Of a DNA stretch of 64,000 bases, positions 31,101 to 37,057 are shown piece by piece. Position 1 is the stretch's first letter, and every line of letters starts with the position of its first letter. A program made the translations under genes and the position numbers. The notes under the pieces are model-generated. The model saw only the letters and a list, made by a program, of their open reading frames with translations. It had not been told where the DNA came from and ran no database searches. Origin of the DNA: Phycisphaerales bacterium (GTDB lineage: Bacteria > Planctomycetota > Phycisphaerae > Phycisphaerales > UBA1924). The DNA is taken from the NCBI GenBank assembly GCA_007693785.1, contig RECY01000025.1, positions 1-64,000 on the forward strand. Reading direction: 5' to 3'.

Positions 31101-32959
31101 TACAGCTCCTGCGCGCGCGCCACCGTCCGCGCGGGGTCGCCCGTCGTCAGACGCACCACGCGGAACTCCCGCGCCACACGCTCGGAGGCGTCCAGACGCT
31201 CGATCAGCTCTTCAAGAATCGCGAACTGTTCCGGCTGCGCGCGCACGATCAGCACGCCGAGGTCGTCGACCGCGTCCATCTCCGGCGCGCGATACGCCAC
31301 GCCCTCGGGCCCGTCGAGGAGCGGCTTCGCGAGGCGCGCGAGCTGCTCGGCGAGCACGCTGGGGCGCAGGCGCTCCGGCTCGTACCGGCGCGTCTCGCGC
31401 TCCACGATCACCGCGTCCCCGGCCGAGCGGATCAGCCGCTCGAACCGCTCCAGCCCGGCGCGCGAGGCGACGAGCGTGAGCGAGCCGGAGTCTTCATCGA
31501 GCTGGGCCGTCACCGGATCACGCTCGGCGTCGCCGGCGAGCGTGTCAAGCTCTCTTGCACGCTCGAGCAACCGGGCCGCCCGGGCGGGATCGAGGCGGAG
31601 CGTGCGGACCTCGCGGTCGACGTCCGCGGGCACGTCGAGCCCGCGGAGCAGGTCCGCGAGCGCGTCCACGTCGCGAGAGGGGCCGGCGACGATGAGCCCG
31701 CGGCCGTCCGGCGCGACCGCCGTTCGGAGCGCCTGGGTCTGACGCGGCGTCAGCAGTCGGCGCGCGATCTGCTCGGCGCGCCCCGCCTCCACGTGCGACA
31801 GACGCAGCGTCTGCGCGACCGTCTCGGCCGAAGCCTGACGAGGCTCGCCGCCTGTGGTCGGGTCGATCTCCCCGATCAACGCCGCGGCCTGCGCGAGCAT
31901 CGGCGCCGGGCCGACGACCGTCACTTTGTTCACGTCCGCCAGCGGCAGCACGGTCGGGCGTCGCCCCGATGCCACCGCGCCGAAGAGCCCGTTCAACGCC
32001 TCCGCCGCCCGGTCGGCAGTGATGGTCTCGAGCGCGAAGGTCATCATCTGATGCTCGCCGCCCAGGCCGCCCTCGGGGCGGTCGAGCAATGCGACCAGCT
32101 CGGCAACGGTGTCGATGCGGCTCTTGGGCCCCACCGCGATCACGCTGTTGGTCCGCCGGTCCGGCTGGATGCTGATCCCGCCGATGTCGACCTCTTCCAC
32201 CGTCCGCTGCTGCCCGTCGCGGTCGATGATGATCCGCTGGATCCGCTGCCCCACCAACCCGCGCAGCGCCTCGACCACCGCCCGCGCGTCGGCGTGCTCC
32301 AGCGGGAAGAGCTTGAACTCGCTGTCCACCGGACGCACCGCGTCCACCGCCTGCACGATGTCGCGGATCCGGCGCGCCTGGGCCGCCGTCTCGACCACGA
32401 GCACCATGTTCTGCACCGGGAGCGGCGTCACCCGCCCGTGCTCGCCCACCAGCGGCTGGATCCGCTCGGCGACCTGCTCGGCCGTCGCGTTGCTCAGCGG
32501 GATCGTCACCGTCACCATCTCGTCGGGCGGGAGCCCATCGAGCGCGTCGAGCTCCGCGACCCGCGTCGGCTTGCGCGCCGCGTCCTTGAGGTTCGCCAGA
32601 TAAAGGAAGCCGCCGTCGTGGCGGAGGCGCCGGTCGAAGGCCGCCAGGTTCAGGTTCAGGATCGTCATCGCCTCGTCGAAGGCGTAGTCCTGCCCGCTGA
32701 CGAAACTCATCCGCCCGTTGGGCGCTGGGGCCTCGCGGATGATGGGCAGGCCCGTCCTGCGGCTGAAGAAATCCAGCACCTGCTCGAACGTCGCGTCCTG
32801 AAAATTGAACCGCAGACGCACCGAATCGATCGCGGGCGCGTCACCGCCCTCGACACGCTCGGCTGCCGGTTCGGGCTCGGCTTCCACCGAGACCGCGAAC
32901 CCCGAGGCTGCGATCAATGCCGCAGCCACGACCCCCGACGACAACTTCCTGTGTCGCAT
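19133..32959 (-). CDS. gspD: Giant type II secretion secretin (GspD-like) with about 50 N-domain repeats
   Basis: A 4,608-residue secretin, roughly seven times the usual 650-750. The signal peptide MRHRKLSSGVVAAALIAASG continues FAVSVEA, with cleavage likely before EPEP. An N0/STN-like domain follows (about residues 45-130, RFNFQDATFEQVLDFFSRRT). Residues 148-4303 are an unbroken array of about 50 units of 65-120 residues. Each unit has an opening strand, a helix of the type ADAxxVAxxL, a strand ending TNxLIVxA, and a helix ending in a pattern like IxxLIxxLD. The last 305 residues are an ordinary secretin pore (MIQVLLAEVTLDSSREWGLD, EVLSRPQVTVKNNERARIQ, TIVIGGLIQTQ, KTPLLGDLPFVGNLFRS, LLVILTPRII). 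The ATG at 32959 has a perfect AAGGAG. Last but one gene of the gsp operon. Confidence 0.93.
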   Translation of the reverse strand: MRHRKLSSGVVAAALIAASGFAVSVEAEPEPAAERVEGGDAPAIDSVRLRFNFQDATFEQVLDFFSRRTGLPIIREAPAPNGRMSFVSGQDYAFDEAMTILNLNLAAFDRRLRHDGGFLYLANLKDAARKPTRVAELDALDGLPPDEMVTVTIPLSNATAEQVAERIQPLVGEHGRVTPLPVQNMVLVVETAAQARRIRDIVQAVDAVRPVDSEFKLFPLEHADARAVVEALRGLVGQRIQRIIIDRDGQQRTVEEVDIGGISIQPDRRTNSVIAVGPKSRIDTVAELVALLDRPEGGLGGEHQMMTFALETITADRAAEALNGLFGAVASGRRPTVLPLADVNKVTVVGPAPMLAQAAALIGEIDPTTGGEPRQASAETVAQTLRLSHVEAGRAEQIARRLLTPRQTQALRTAVAPDGRGLIVAGPSRDVDALADLLRGLDVPADVDREVRTLRLDPARAARLLERARELDTLAGDAERDPVTAQLDEDSGSLTLVASRAGLERFERLIRSAGDAVIVERETRRYEPERLRPSVLAEQLARLAKPLLDGPEGVAYRAPEMDAVDDLGVLIVRAQPEQFAILEELIERLDASERVAREFRVVRLTTGDPARTVARAQELYRARAAGVPEGEAGEVEATIDPASGSLLLRGTARGLGMFQEALEASQRLMPPDRTTRLLDISQANAGDIAGPLRELLSEADPIDPARAVPEPTIRVIERTNGLLVTAEEAQHRLIADFVRRLDTIEPATQPPLRMLQLRTADSAAIARMLSEQYSRRPQAERAAKPVDVRADAGTNTLIVSAHADLFDEIRTFVEDLNRGDRDGPARETVLFPLKVARAEAVATAMDRLYAEPPIPMDRFGRPMPWLREPKEVTVSADPSSNSLIIDAPAERIESLRELAAKLDVVQLPPVAELRTYRVTGGDLNAIVRTLTALARQGNLAAPGEPGRQPVQVVVESEPRSGTLIVAGDDTTFARVEEILRDLSAVPVERGLRVFPIASTDAGEVRDLAMTLYEAQVSGVPGAEPIDVTVDQSANALLVVADAEGMARFSRVLEELERGVGPGRDLRMLEVRHAQAVEVVAFLRELSATNRSMTAQGGPEPVFEAVEQTNSILVAARPDQFPIIEELVRSLDAQRSADRPPLRILRLRSTDASNLAQVLRRSYDGRRTEDRTARPVSVEADPSTNTLIVSAHPDLLPEIESIVQSLNDAQAFDASGREIRIFPLRVARAEDLARTIDEMFPQPPVPVDPRTRQARPDLQPPKEVVVRADPATNSLIVDAPAQRLSGFERIVESLDTARLAEDVEVRTYRVARADPAAVARTLNNLARTGALHGTAGASAAAIAITVDVEPASRSVVVSGPVGIFGAVDRVLTELDEKPSGDAGVVRLYALRHARAERIAPLLDRVLSERLRERRELGEIDPQRTVESLLDVSADRGSNTLIISAPEAIQAIATELIEALDTDGPGAASATVRVVPLSFVSGQDVARALTSAVAGMDLPAGGPVSVVAAGAGAVLVTGLPSDVEAVTALVEPLDRPPSDAQTPAVESFTLEHARATELAPSLERLLLDDDPRQAQWWQRQNPGQMPAVRVEADERTNTVIVSAPSAKLALAKAVVETLDKPAGAGGRSFASYTPANADASNLAETVSRVLAATAGEGRRVELVAQSSINAVVAIGPEGRLGEALRLLAEFDERTPSMPAVTLRVFELSHASASAVAGTVQQVLSDRASWPKSLQAAVRAGLNVQAPRVNADTEGNRLLVSAPSELAARAAELIATLDEPASGSVRESRVFTLREGSAAGVAEAVRAALTGSARPGDPRPTVTPEPGSNAVVVAGTPEQVAKAAELVREMDRASSPDGVAVRTLVLKHARAEALAPVVQRVLSKERTVDTLPAWARVGYIERFGDDSAGSVRVEAEPRLNAIVVSGPAGVLELAEQVVAELDAPEGGPDGSGGPRSVRVLTLKNADAGELASTIAAVFEDDAGGVRPPVVRVDSASNALIVRADRAQMEEVERLVSQLDEATLTSSRQMRAVRIDRSRADAGQLAEQLRRLMEQRGGVRVEVIGAEELMERGARPERDERGSRVPSGRERHVLPGAVPSSWMEALLGLSVASVEDDDGDDEADVTIAVDKATNTLLVIGSPRATERVAALARELESQMPAEPVAVRLVGLPSGADARAIAGIVQQTAGRIGRASDANPGGFTGAVAVQPDPEQAGLIVWANDADFESLRGLIAALAQPGAAESVTVKIYRLRNVRADRALASVRDLLSAQPVGRQARRVRGLDVAFANEDGEVVRGVIDPSTVSISLDPSRTALIVSAPDATMRVIDRFVELIDQSSGGEQAAIKRYTLEHAGAGEMSRTMQRLFDAQRDASQGERPPRAIFVPDERTNTLLLTATEAQHAQAIDLIAAADTATTDADTVLEVIQVREASAQGVARVIQEVVIGRDEARRAKIAISTPESGNLLVVRAPEGELEEIRRVVADVDISGASGLPVRTVKLERADAAQVASTLRAFFQDRERAAAGRRGGRAAAGVAITGDRRSGTLVIAASDEDFEQLSAMAATFDAPAEARQLQFKIIGLEHARVSELLPTVQSFTNELQYERQWGNRERAAGGIEQDTVFVQSNEALNALVLIGQGESFGTIEAIIRELDRKPSDLNQQVVRAVRVDAADLDALRNVIQRALSDPNWPWWRGEDPNSVKIEVDRRRRLLVLIGPPQRVEQAAGFIDELATAAEREGVTFTSITLRHARADRAANSLRRFFAERAQAEGLAADLISVVGSLDGNLLLVSGAEEEVALLREMVAQIDQPELGQDRRVEVYLLRHALANETAATLRAMFPSTGSAEERVIVTPQGSSATLVVSAPETVLPRVEALISQLDAPPGEGASSMVTVSLSSARAQEVATALRSALPETVKVRITPVPRSNTILLTGQAESIELVMAQIERLDTEPVRSLTEFRRIPLQNAMADDVVFTLGQMLRGRPRAQGTPEPRVESTLQGNTLLLSAAADEIAEIAAIVAQLDVEDGTDRRTEFVKLEFADSEQAARALRVFYGRMAPEAATPAARDVTIVPDPASRSLVISAAEQEWASIRALLSTLDNELYDTSQQLVVIPLRHADASSVARALNEGLRAPLEEQFRQEQLRVERELRARGGRDQGLLPPPVLVDASGTPTVSAEVQTNALVVFAGREDLSRIRRIVEQLDVPEVVRLREPTIISVSGMRASQLAVRVRELFVQGRPGMNARSPVIVGDDATRTLIVRADESELAQIRALAESLQRVGGDTAVRTRVVRLERTPAARLRDTLVRTFSAEADRVGSPLAIEVDRGTNSLVIAASSELFEQVERVARELDGAVAAAPGEGGAPGGAMLGPGQGVFIIDVEHNDPATVRQLLEQMGVTQPQPADRPGVVAEPVRIVPLVSRRALAIVANPADGTSLTALVRAIDAEPAGAGQEMAVVPLRLASADGVVRTLREMLNADGSGQGASPSRALAEQVRRIQLLASGAKDPEVSLDLSTPIRLIPDAQTNSVAIASSAANVRAVSAVIHMLDTLPIGDAVVVRIFPLEQAAAERVRGVVLELFRTGDALRRVPGTNRQGLPTTTTGRALAGEIAVSIDERTNALVVAGREEAVALVEVLVKDLDSASSARWVEPTLIQLEHASAETLARTLREVLVGGLADTPETRALRRQVGRLRAVRSSVKGEEPAALSRVIESDLFVPMSGLTIVPESDLNALIVVGTPNNIAVVRELAEMLDVEQAFAGNRVRVYPLRHAAAGRAAEIVRDVFRQRDTAGALRPEDRLVITADGRTNALIASTSPRSFEVIESLIETLDQADANYSVKLHVVQVPDGDVRTLAPKIASLMRDRIEGARRAGGVSSPADTFSVEAVESSNSLVIAASDENLAIVRELIEALSGDALAFGQDEQTELVQLTAGSADEVARAVQDLYVTPENRKRGAGSVTVVANERLNALIVSGTSADVEAVRRLAGQFDQTRSASVQEVRRIELRNANALEVVNMLQQILSGRAVDGRTSAQATRLRFVRQRLAEGIEDARGLPPTEAEIDAQIRSQVRVSPELRTNSVVVAAPPDILTFIAAIVSDLDTTDAGERRIRTFRLTNADARQMAEVLRDLFNLRRQGDRYVLIPTRRGLDAEMSEGLAPGGANGAGLEGGEGLFGFGTSLTAVPDDRQELSITIDPRTNTLLVSGTQEYLELVAAVVDELDTIEAAERERLVYHLKNAKAAEIEQTLTRYFSGEAERLRATLGPEVAGSVLRRLEQEVTVVGDEKSNMLVVSASPRYIETVAAIIDELDASPPQVMIQVLLAEVTLDSSREWGLDVTGGPIGGDDYIFGALSAGATVATALGVPNLTVESADFSLLVRALEAQGKLEVLSRPQVTVKNNERARIQVGEDVAIVSNIDRFESGLTRANVERRDVGIILEVTPTINPNGYVQINIQPEISTVSARTTQISDDFESPIITTRQVDTTVTIRDGQTIVIGGLIQTQMEERRTKTPLLGDLPFVGNLFRSTKAAKIKTELLVILTPRIIPGEGSEADRLVERLTAAAIDQVENPVAVRRALEESPVYRTLKELGIDVEEAVREDLDKGMIKPEGLRIRRNRSFE
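26891..28816 (-). repeat. Two-domain superunit repeated four times (repeats 17-24)
   Basis: Long domains (17, 19, 21, 23; about 83-95 residues, with an insertion before the second strand that in 19, 21 and 23 contains Trp) alternate with short domains (18, 20, 22, 24; about 72 residues). The region is about 642 residues, or four units of about 160. Confidence 0.65.
28817..29995 (-). repeat. Five-domain superunit, copy 2 (repeats 12-16)
   Basis: The second copy, about 393 residues, only one residue different in length from the first. The same domain order and the same domain-specific insertions are kept, indicating that a block of five domains was duplicated as a whole. Confidence 0.75.
29996..31171 (-). 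repeat. Five-domain superunit, copy 1 (repeats 7-11)
   Basis: Repeats 7 to 11 of the secretin array (about 392 residues) match repeats 12 to 16 one for one. The fourth domain in each copy has an insert with PPIP or PPVP, then D and a KEV strand (EPKEVTVSADPSSNSLIIDAP against PPKEVVVRADPATNSLIVDAP). The third shares TNTLIVSAH. Confidence 0.75.
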
Positions 32960-32964
32960 GTACG

Positions 32965-32970
32965 CTCCTT
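32965..32970 (-). promoter_or_regulatory. Ribosome-binding site of the giant secretin gene
   Basis: AAGGAG on the minus strand, five bases before the ATG at 32959. This decides the start against an in-frame ATG eight codons upstream (32983), which would overlap the preceding gene and spoil the signal peptide. Confidence 0.75.
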
Positions 32971-32979
32971 CCAGAACCG

Positions 32980-34017
32980 TCACCGCGAGTCTACACGCCC
33001 GAGCGATCGTCGATCGGCCAGGGTCTGCCCGGCAGAAAGCTCGTACCGAACGCCGCCCGCTTCGAAGACCGCCCGCTCGCCCGAAGCCGAGACCAGCGCG
33101 AACCCCAGAAGCCCGTCACCCACCGCCAGCACGCGGGTTTGTCGGTTGCCCGTGTGCTCGAACCACACCTCCACACCGTCTTCCCCTTCCGAGGGCGACC
33201 GGTGGCCCGCGGGCGGGACCGTTTCGATGATCCCAACCACCCGCCATCGGTCGTACGCCGGGGGCGGAGGGGGTGGCGGCGGAGGAGGCGGGGGCGGCGG
33301 AGCCTCGGCGACCCGTATCGGCTCGGGCTCCGGCTCCGGCGGGGGCGGGAGGAACGGGTTCGGGCGCGCAAACGCTTGCCAACGCTCGCCCGCGGCCTCT
33401 GACGCCGCGACCGGAGGCGGGGCCTCGGGCCCGGCGAGATCCGGCATGAACGCTGAGGCGACTTGAACTGTCAGCGTGTAGACCGACCGGTCACGACCTT
33501 CCGGACGGATCGAAAACCGATCGACCCGGTGGGCCCAGGCTTGCGCCTGGACGCCGGCGAGGGCCGCCAGGCAGGCGTCCAGCGTGCCCTTGGCGCTGAG
33601 CTGGCCCTGGATGACCACAAAGTCCGGGCGTTCGCGCAGGATCCGCTGCATCCCGCGCCCCACGCGCTGGCGGGCCGCGGGGTTCTCCATCCCGCGAGGC
33701 GAGCTCGTGGTCACGACAATGTCGGTCAGGGACGCATCGGCGGCGAGCTCGCTCAGGCGCGTTCGGAAGCGGTGGACCGCCGCGTCCCCGTCGCGTGCGA
33801 GGGTCGTCTTGCCGATCTCGTCGAGCCGAGCGCGGACGCGAGCGGCGGTCGCGACGATCTGCTGGCGTTCCTGGACCGCGGCGAGCTCGGATTGCAGCTC
33901 CGCCCGGAGCGCGGCCGCGGGACGCGCGTAGACGAACAGCCACCCCGCGCCGAGAAGCCCAATCAGGACCGCCGCACCGGCGAGGAGAACCAAACGGGTT
34001 CGGATCGCGGGACTCAT
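32980..34017 (-). CDS. T2SS inner-membrane protein: GspM/PilO-like part fused to a GspC/PilP-like domain
   Basis: A 345-residue bitopic protein. TM near the N-terminus (LVLLAGAAVLIGLLGAGWLF), coiled coil (LRAELQSELAAVQERQQIV), then a PilO/GspM-like ferredoxin-type domain to about residue 210. Next comes a proline-rich linker containing 14 consecutive prolines (33259-33300). The last 90 residues (RWRVVGIIE, VEVWFEHTGNRQTRVLAVGD, YELSAGQTL) look like the HR/PilP domain that contacts the secretin N0 domain. No separate gspC is present, so this fusion probably supplies that function. It overlaps gspL by four bases and ends 20 bases before the secretin ATG. The fold assignments are by pattern, not by search. 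Confidence 0.75.
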   Translation of the reverse strand: MSPAIRTRLVLLAGAAVLIGLLGAGWLFVYARPAAALRAELQSELAAVQERQQIVATAARVRARLDEIGKTTLARDGDAAVHRFRTRLSELAADASLTDIVVTTSSPRGMENPAARQRVGRGMQRILRERPDFVVIQGQLSAKGTLDACLAALAGVQAQAWAHRVDRFSIRPEGRDRSVYTLTVQVASAFMPDLAGPEAPPPVAASEAAGERWQAFARPNPFLPPPPEPEPEPIRVAEAPPPPPPPPPPPPPPAYDRWRVVGIIETVPPAGHRSPSEGEDGVEVWFEHTGNRQTRVLAVGDGLLGFALVSASGERAVFEAGGVRYELSAGQTLADRRSLGRVDSR

Positions 34018-35546
34018 CGCGTGCCCACCTCGCTGGCCGTCGCCGGCGGGGCGGCGGCGGGCGTTGAAAGGACGAACGAGAACCGATCGGGCACGTCCGC
34101 GCCCTGCGTGGTCACGCGGTAGACCCCCGCATCGATGAGGCGCTGACGGAGCGCGTTGGCGACCGAACGCTCGCGGACGCGCCCTTCCAGATCGAGCCGC
34201 ACAGCACGGTCGACCGTCCAACGCCCCTCGTAATAGGTGTCCCGTCGTGTCGGTCGGTAGACCGGCGACGCCTCGACGCTCCCGCCGATCGAGTCCAGGA
34301 CCGCTTGGTCCCCGGGCGGGAGCTTTTCGCGGAGGCTCGCGAGGTGGGCGATCCAGTCCGGATCGCCCTCGGCCCACCGCTCGACGTGGTTGAGGCGCGC
34401 GTCGGTCCGGAAGAACTCGACGACCTGACCGGAAAGATCGTCCTTCTGCGCGCGGACCGTTGCGACGCGGGCCGACAACGCGTCCAGCTCGCGCTGCGCG
34501 AGCAGCCACCCGCCGGCGGCAAGGATCCCGACCAGCGCCACGACCATCATCGCGCGCACACGGACCGCGGCGTTCGGATCCGGCGGCTTGCTCGGGTGCA
34601 GGAAGTCCAGTCCCTGACGCCCGACGCTCTGCGCCAACGCGAGCCCGACGAGCGGGGCGAGGCGGGCGATCGTGCCCGGGTCGCACGACTCGGGCCAGAC
34701 CGCGTCCGCCGGATCGAGCACCACCGACGGACGCTCGGTCGTTTCGGCACACCGCTCGGCGATCTCCGCGACCGCTCGCTCGGCCCCCACCACCGCGACC
34801 GTCACCGACGCGCCGCCCGCGGCCTGGAGCAACGCCGTCCGCGCCGCCTCCACCGCGACCGTGCGCTCCAGTGTCGCGCCCGGCGCCAGCTCGGTCTCGC
34901 GCGCCAGCAGCAGCTCGCCGCGGTCCACCGTGACAAACTCCGCCCAGCCCGGGCCTGTCGCGACCGCGAGCGTCGGCCCGTCGATCGACGCGCGACGCAC
35001 GAGCTCGCCCGTGCCCTCGGCCCGCAGACGCACGCCCGCCAGACGCAGACCCGCCGACGACGCCACCTCACGCACGAACGAGAGGCGGTCCTCCGGGAGC
35101 GCCGCCGCGAGGATGGTCCGCTCGGCGTTTGCTGGCGTGTTCGCGTCGTCCTCATGATCGGTCTCGTGACGGGCCTCGCCCTGGTCGCGCGGGATCACGC
35201 AGTCAAAGACGACGTCTTGCACGGGCACCGCCTGGGCGCGGAGCAGGGCCAGGCGAGCCGCGCCCGGCGTCTCGTTCGGGAGCAGCGCCGCCGGCACCGG
35301 CACGCGCTTGAGCACAACGTTCCCACGCGGGAGCGCGAGCACGGTGCGCTTCGTCCGCACGCCCGCGTCGTCGAGCGCCACGCGCACCCATCGCCCGAGC
35401 TCGCCGGACTCGGCGGGATCGACGTCGCCCGGCCTCTGGACCGCGACAGTGCGCGCGACCCGCGCGACGCCGGCACGGACCGAGAGCTCCACGGCGCTCA
35501 GCCCCGTCGGTTCCAGGCACAACACCAGCACGCTGCTTCCGCTCAA
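34014..35546 (-). CDS. gspL: T2SS assembly protein GspL (PilM-PilN-like)
   Basis: A 510-residue protein of the inner-membrane platform. The N-terminal 310 residues resemble the actin-like PilM/GspL cytoplasmic domain (VLVLCLEPTGLSAVELSV, KRTVLALPRGNVVLKRVPVP, LSFVREVASSAGL). A single TM follows (AMMVVALVGILAAGGWLLA). It is followed by a coiled coil and a periplasmic ferredoxin-like domain with YYEGRWTVDRAVRLDLEGRV. In known systems the cytoplasmic part binds the GspE ATPase and the periplasmic part binds GspM. It overlaps both neighbours by four bases. Confidence 0.85.
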   Translation of the reverse strand: MSGSSVLVLCLEPTGLSAVELSVRAGVARVARTVAVQRPGDVDPAESGELGRWVRVALDDAGVRTKRTVLALPRGNVVLKRVPVPAALLPNETPGAARLALLRAQAVPVQDVVFDCVIPRDQGEARHETDHEDDANTPANAERTILAAALPEDRLSFVREVASSAGLRLAGVRLRAEGTGELVRRASIDGPTLAVATGPGWAEFVTVDRGELLLARETELAPGATLERTVAVEAARTALLQAAGGASVTVAVVGAERAVAEIAERCAETTERPSVVLDPADAVWPESCDPGTIARLAPLVGLALAQSVGRQGLDFLHPSKPPDPNAAVRVRAMMVVALVGILAAGGWLLAQRELDALSARVATVRAQKDDLSGQVVEFFRTDARLNHVERWAEGDPDWIAHLASLREKLPPGDQAVLDSIGGSVEASPVYRPTRRDTYYEGRWTVDRAVRLDLEGRVRERSVANALRQRLIDAGVYRVTTQGADVPDRFSFVLSTPAAAPPATASEVGTR

Positions 35547-37057
35547 CGCTCGCCCTCCGGTCTTTCGCCCGATCGTTCATCGTTGCGTTGTGGTGCGGCC
35601 CATCGACCGTGGCGAGCGCCGCGAGCCGCGCCGGCGGCCTGGGGCTCCGGCGCCGTCGCCTGCGCGGGTGCGGGCGACGCGAACGGCGCGGGGCCCGGCG
35701 CGGGCGGGGTTTCGAACCGGGTCTCGACGTCGGGCTCACGCTCGCTTGAGATCGCGCGGAGCGTGCGCGCCAGAGCGAGCTCGGTGAGATCCGTGATGGT
35801 CGCGAGGCGCGGGCGCGGGCCGCTGAGATCGATGACGGCTTCGAGCACGACGCGCGGGCGGAGCGTCCCGTCTGGAACGCCGCCTTCACCGACGGCCCCG
35901 GCGATCCGAGCGGCGGCGCTGTCCATGGCACCGGGCCCGCCGATGATGTCGTCGAAGCGGTCGTCCTCCCCGGGCACGATGCCGCCCTCGACACGCACGC
36001 GCCACTGCATGGAGCGGACGGCGAGCCAATCGGTCGCGCGCGGGTACGCGTCCGCACCGACGAGCCCCTGGCGGACGGGCCAGAACAGGTCGAGGCGGGT
36101 TTGCTCGTCGAGCCCGTCGCGTGCGGCGACGATCGCCTCGGCCTCGGCGGCCCCGAGGCCCGGGATCGACGCGAGCACAGACGCCGGCGCGCGGTTCAGA
36201 TCCACGCGACCGGTCTCGATCGCCTCGGGCTGCGTCGTGAGGACGTCGGCGAGCGCGCGCAGGCGGTCGTCCGGGGCGTTGGCGATCCCGAGGCGTTCGA
36301 CCAGTTCTCGCATCGTCGGGGGGCGCGCGTCCGCGAGGCGCTCGAGCACGAACTCGACCACGTCCGGCTCGCACCGCTCGGCGAGCGCGCTGCGGAGCGC
36401 GTCGGGATCCTGATGGATGCTGATGCGTTCGAGCCCCGCGTGGGCCTCGCCGCCCGGGCCCGCGCCCACCTGGGTGTTCGGATCGAACGCGGTGGTCGTC
36501 AGCAAACGGGCGAGTGAGCCGCCGGAGGCGCGTTCGCCGGGGAGGATCAGGTCATCGAGCGGGAGGCCGGCGATCGAGGCGAGGTCGGCGACGTCCTCGA
36601 TCGGGGCGCGCCCGCGGGCGCTGAGGATTGCGTCGGCGGCTTCAGGCGAGAGGTCCGCGATCGTGCTCAGGATCTCGCGCGTGACGCTGTTCACGTCGAG
36701 GCGTGCGTTCTCGCTCGCGAGGCGTGTCGGCTCGTCGGGGTTGAGATCGACGACGCGGAAGACCAGGCGGGAGCCGTCGGGCAGGACGCGGAGCGTGAGC
36801 CCGCGCCCGACCTCGGGCGTCTGCCCGCGGAGCACGGCTTCACGCTGGGTGGCGAGCTCGGCGAGGACGGCGTCGATGCCGCTCTCGGCGGCGGCGCGGG
36901 CGAGCTGCGCCCGGTGGGCGTGGGCCGCCCTGGCTCGCTCGGCGCCGGAGACGACCAGCGCAGTTGTGCCCGCGAGCGCGCCGATCGTGACGACCACGAG
37001 CACCGCAAAGAGCGCGAGCCCTGAGCGGGCGTGTGGTGTGCGCGGAGTACGCGTCAT
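35543..37057 (-). CDS. gspK: T2SS minor pseudopilin GspK
   Basis: A 504-residue large minor pseudopilin that caps the pseudopilus tip. The N-terminus is a class III-type helix with a diverged processing site (HARSGLALFAVLVVVTIGALAGTTAL), without Glu at +5, as is usual for GspK. The globular part contains two helix-hairpin-helix-like regions, RLDVNSVTREILSTIADLSP with DAILSARG, and later VDLNRAPASVLASIPGLGAAEAEAIVAARDG. Longer than the common 320 residues. The C-terminal Pro/Ala-rich tail (about residues 455-504) is low complexity. It overlaps gspJ and gspL by four bases each. Confidence 0.87.
   Translation of the reverse strand: MTRTPRTPHARSGLALFAVLVVVTIGALAGTTALVVSGAERARAAHAHRAQLARAAAESGIDAVLAELATQREAVLRGQTPEVGRGLTLRVLPDGSRLVFRVVDLNPDEPTRLASENARLDVNSVTREILSTIADLSPEAADAILSARGRAPIEDVADLASIAGLPLDDLILPGERASGGSLARLLTTTAFDPNTQVGAGPGGEAHAGLERISIHQDPDALRSALAERCEPDVVEFVLERLADARPPTMRELVERLGIANAPDDRLRALADVLTTQPEAIETGRVDLNRAPASVLASIPGLGAAEAEAIVAARDGLDEQTRLDLFWPVRQGLVGADAYPRATDWLAVRSMQWRVRVEGGIVPGEDDRFDDIIGGPGAMDSAAARIAGAVGEGGVPDGTLRPRVVLEAVIDLSGPRPRLATITDLTELALARTLRAISSEREPDVETRFETPPAPGPAPFASPAPAQATAPEPQAAGAARGARHGRWAAPQRNDERSGERPEGER

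Larger units (their letters stand above)
20051..32518 (-). repeat. Array of about 50 tandem secretin N-type domains (protein level)
   Basis: Counted by eye from recurring TN-x-LIV-x-A strands, each followed by a helix ending near LD. Units average about 83 residues and are separated by short Pro/Gly/Ser linkers. They are divergent in sequence; no long DNA-level identity was noticed, so most duplications look old. The exact count could differ by two or three where units are degenerate (for example near 31500-32000 and 26500-26900). Confidence 0.85.

Noticed and set aside
20051-32518. Several secretin or unrelated genes instead of one giant gene
   Set aside because: The frame is uninterrupted for 4,608 codons, there is only one signal peptide and one pore domain, and the repeat pattern continues across the whole length without internal ribosome sites that stand out.
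28000-33000. CRISPR or short DNA repeat array within the secretin region
   Set aside because: The repetitiveness is at protein level with highly diverged DNA; there are no identical short repeats with spacers.
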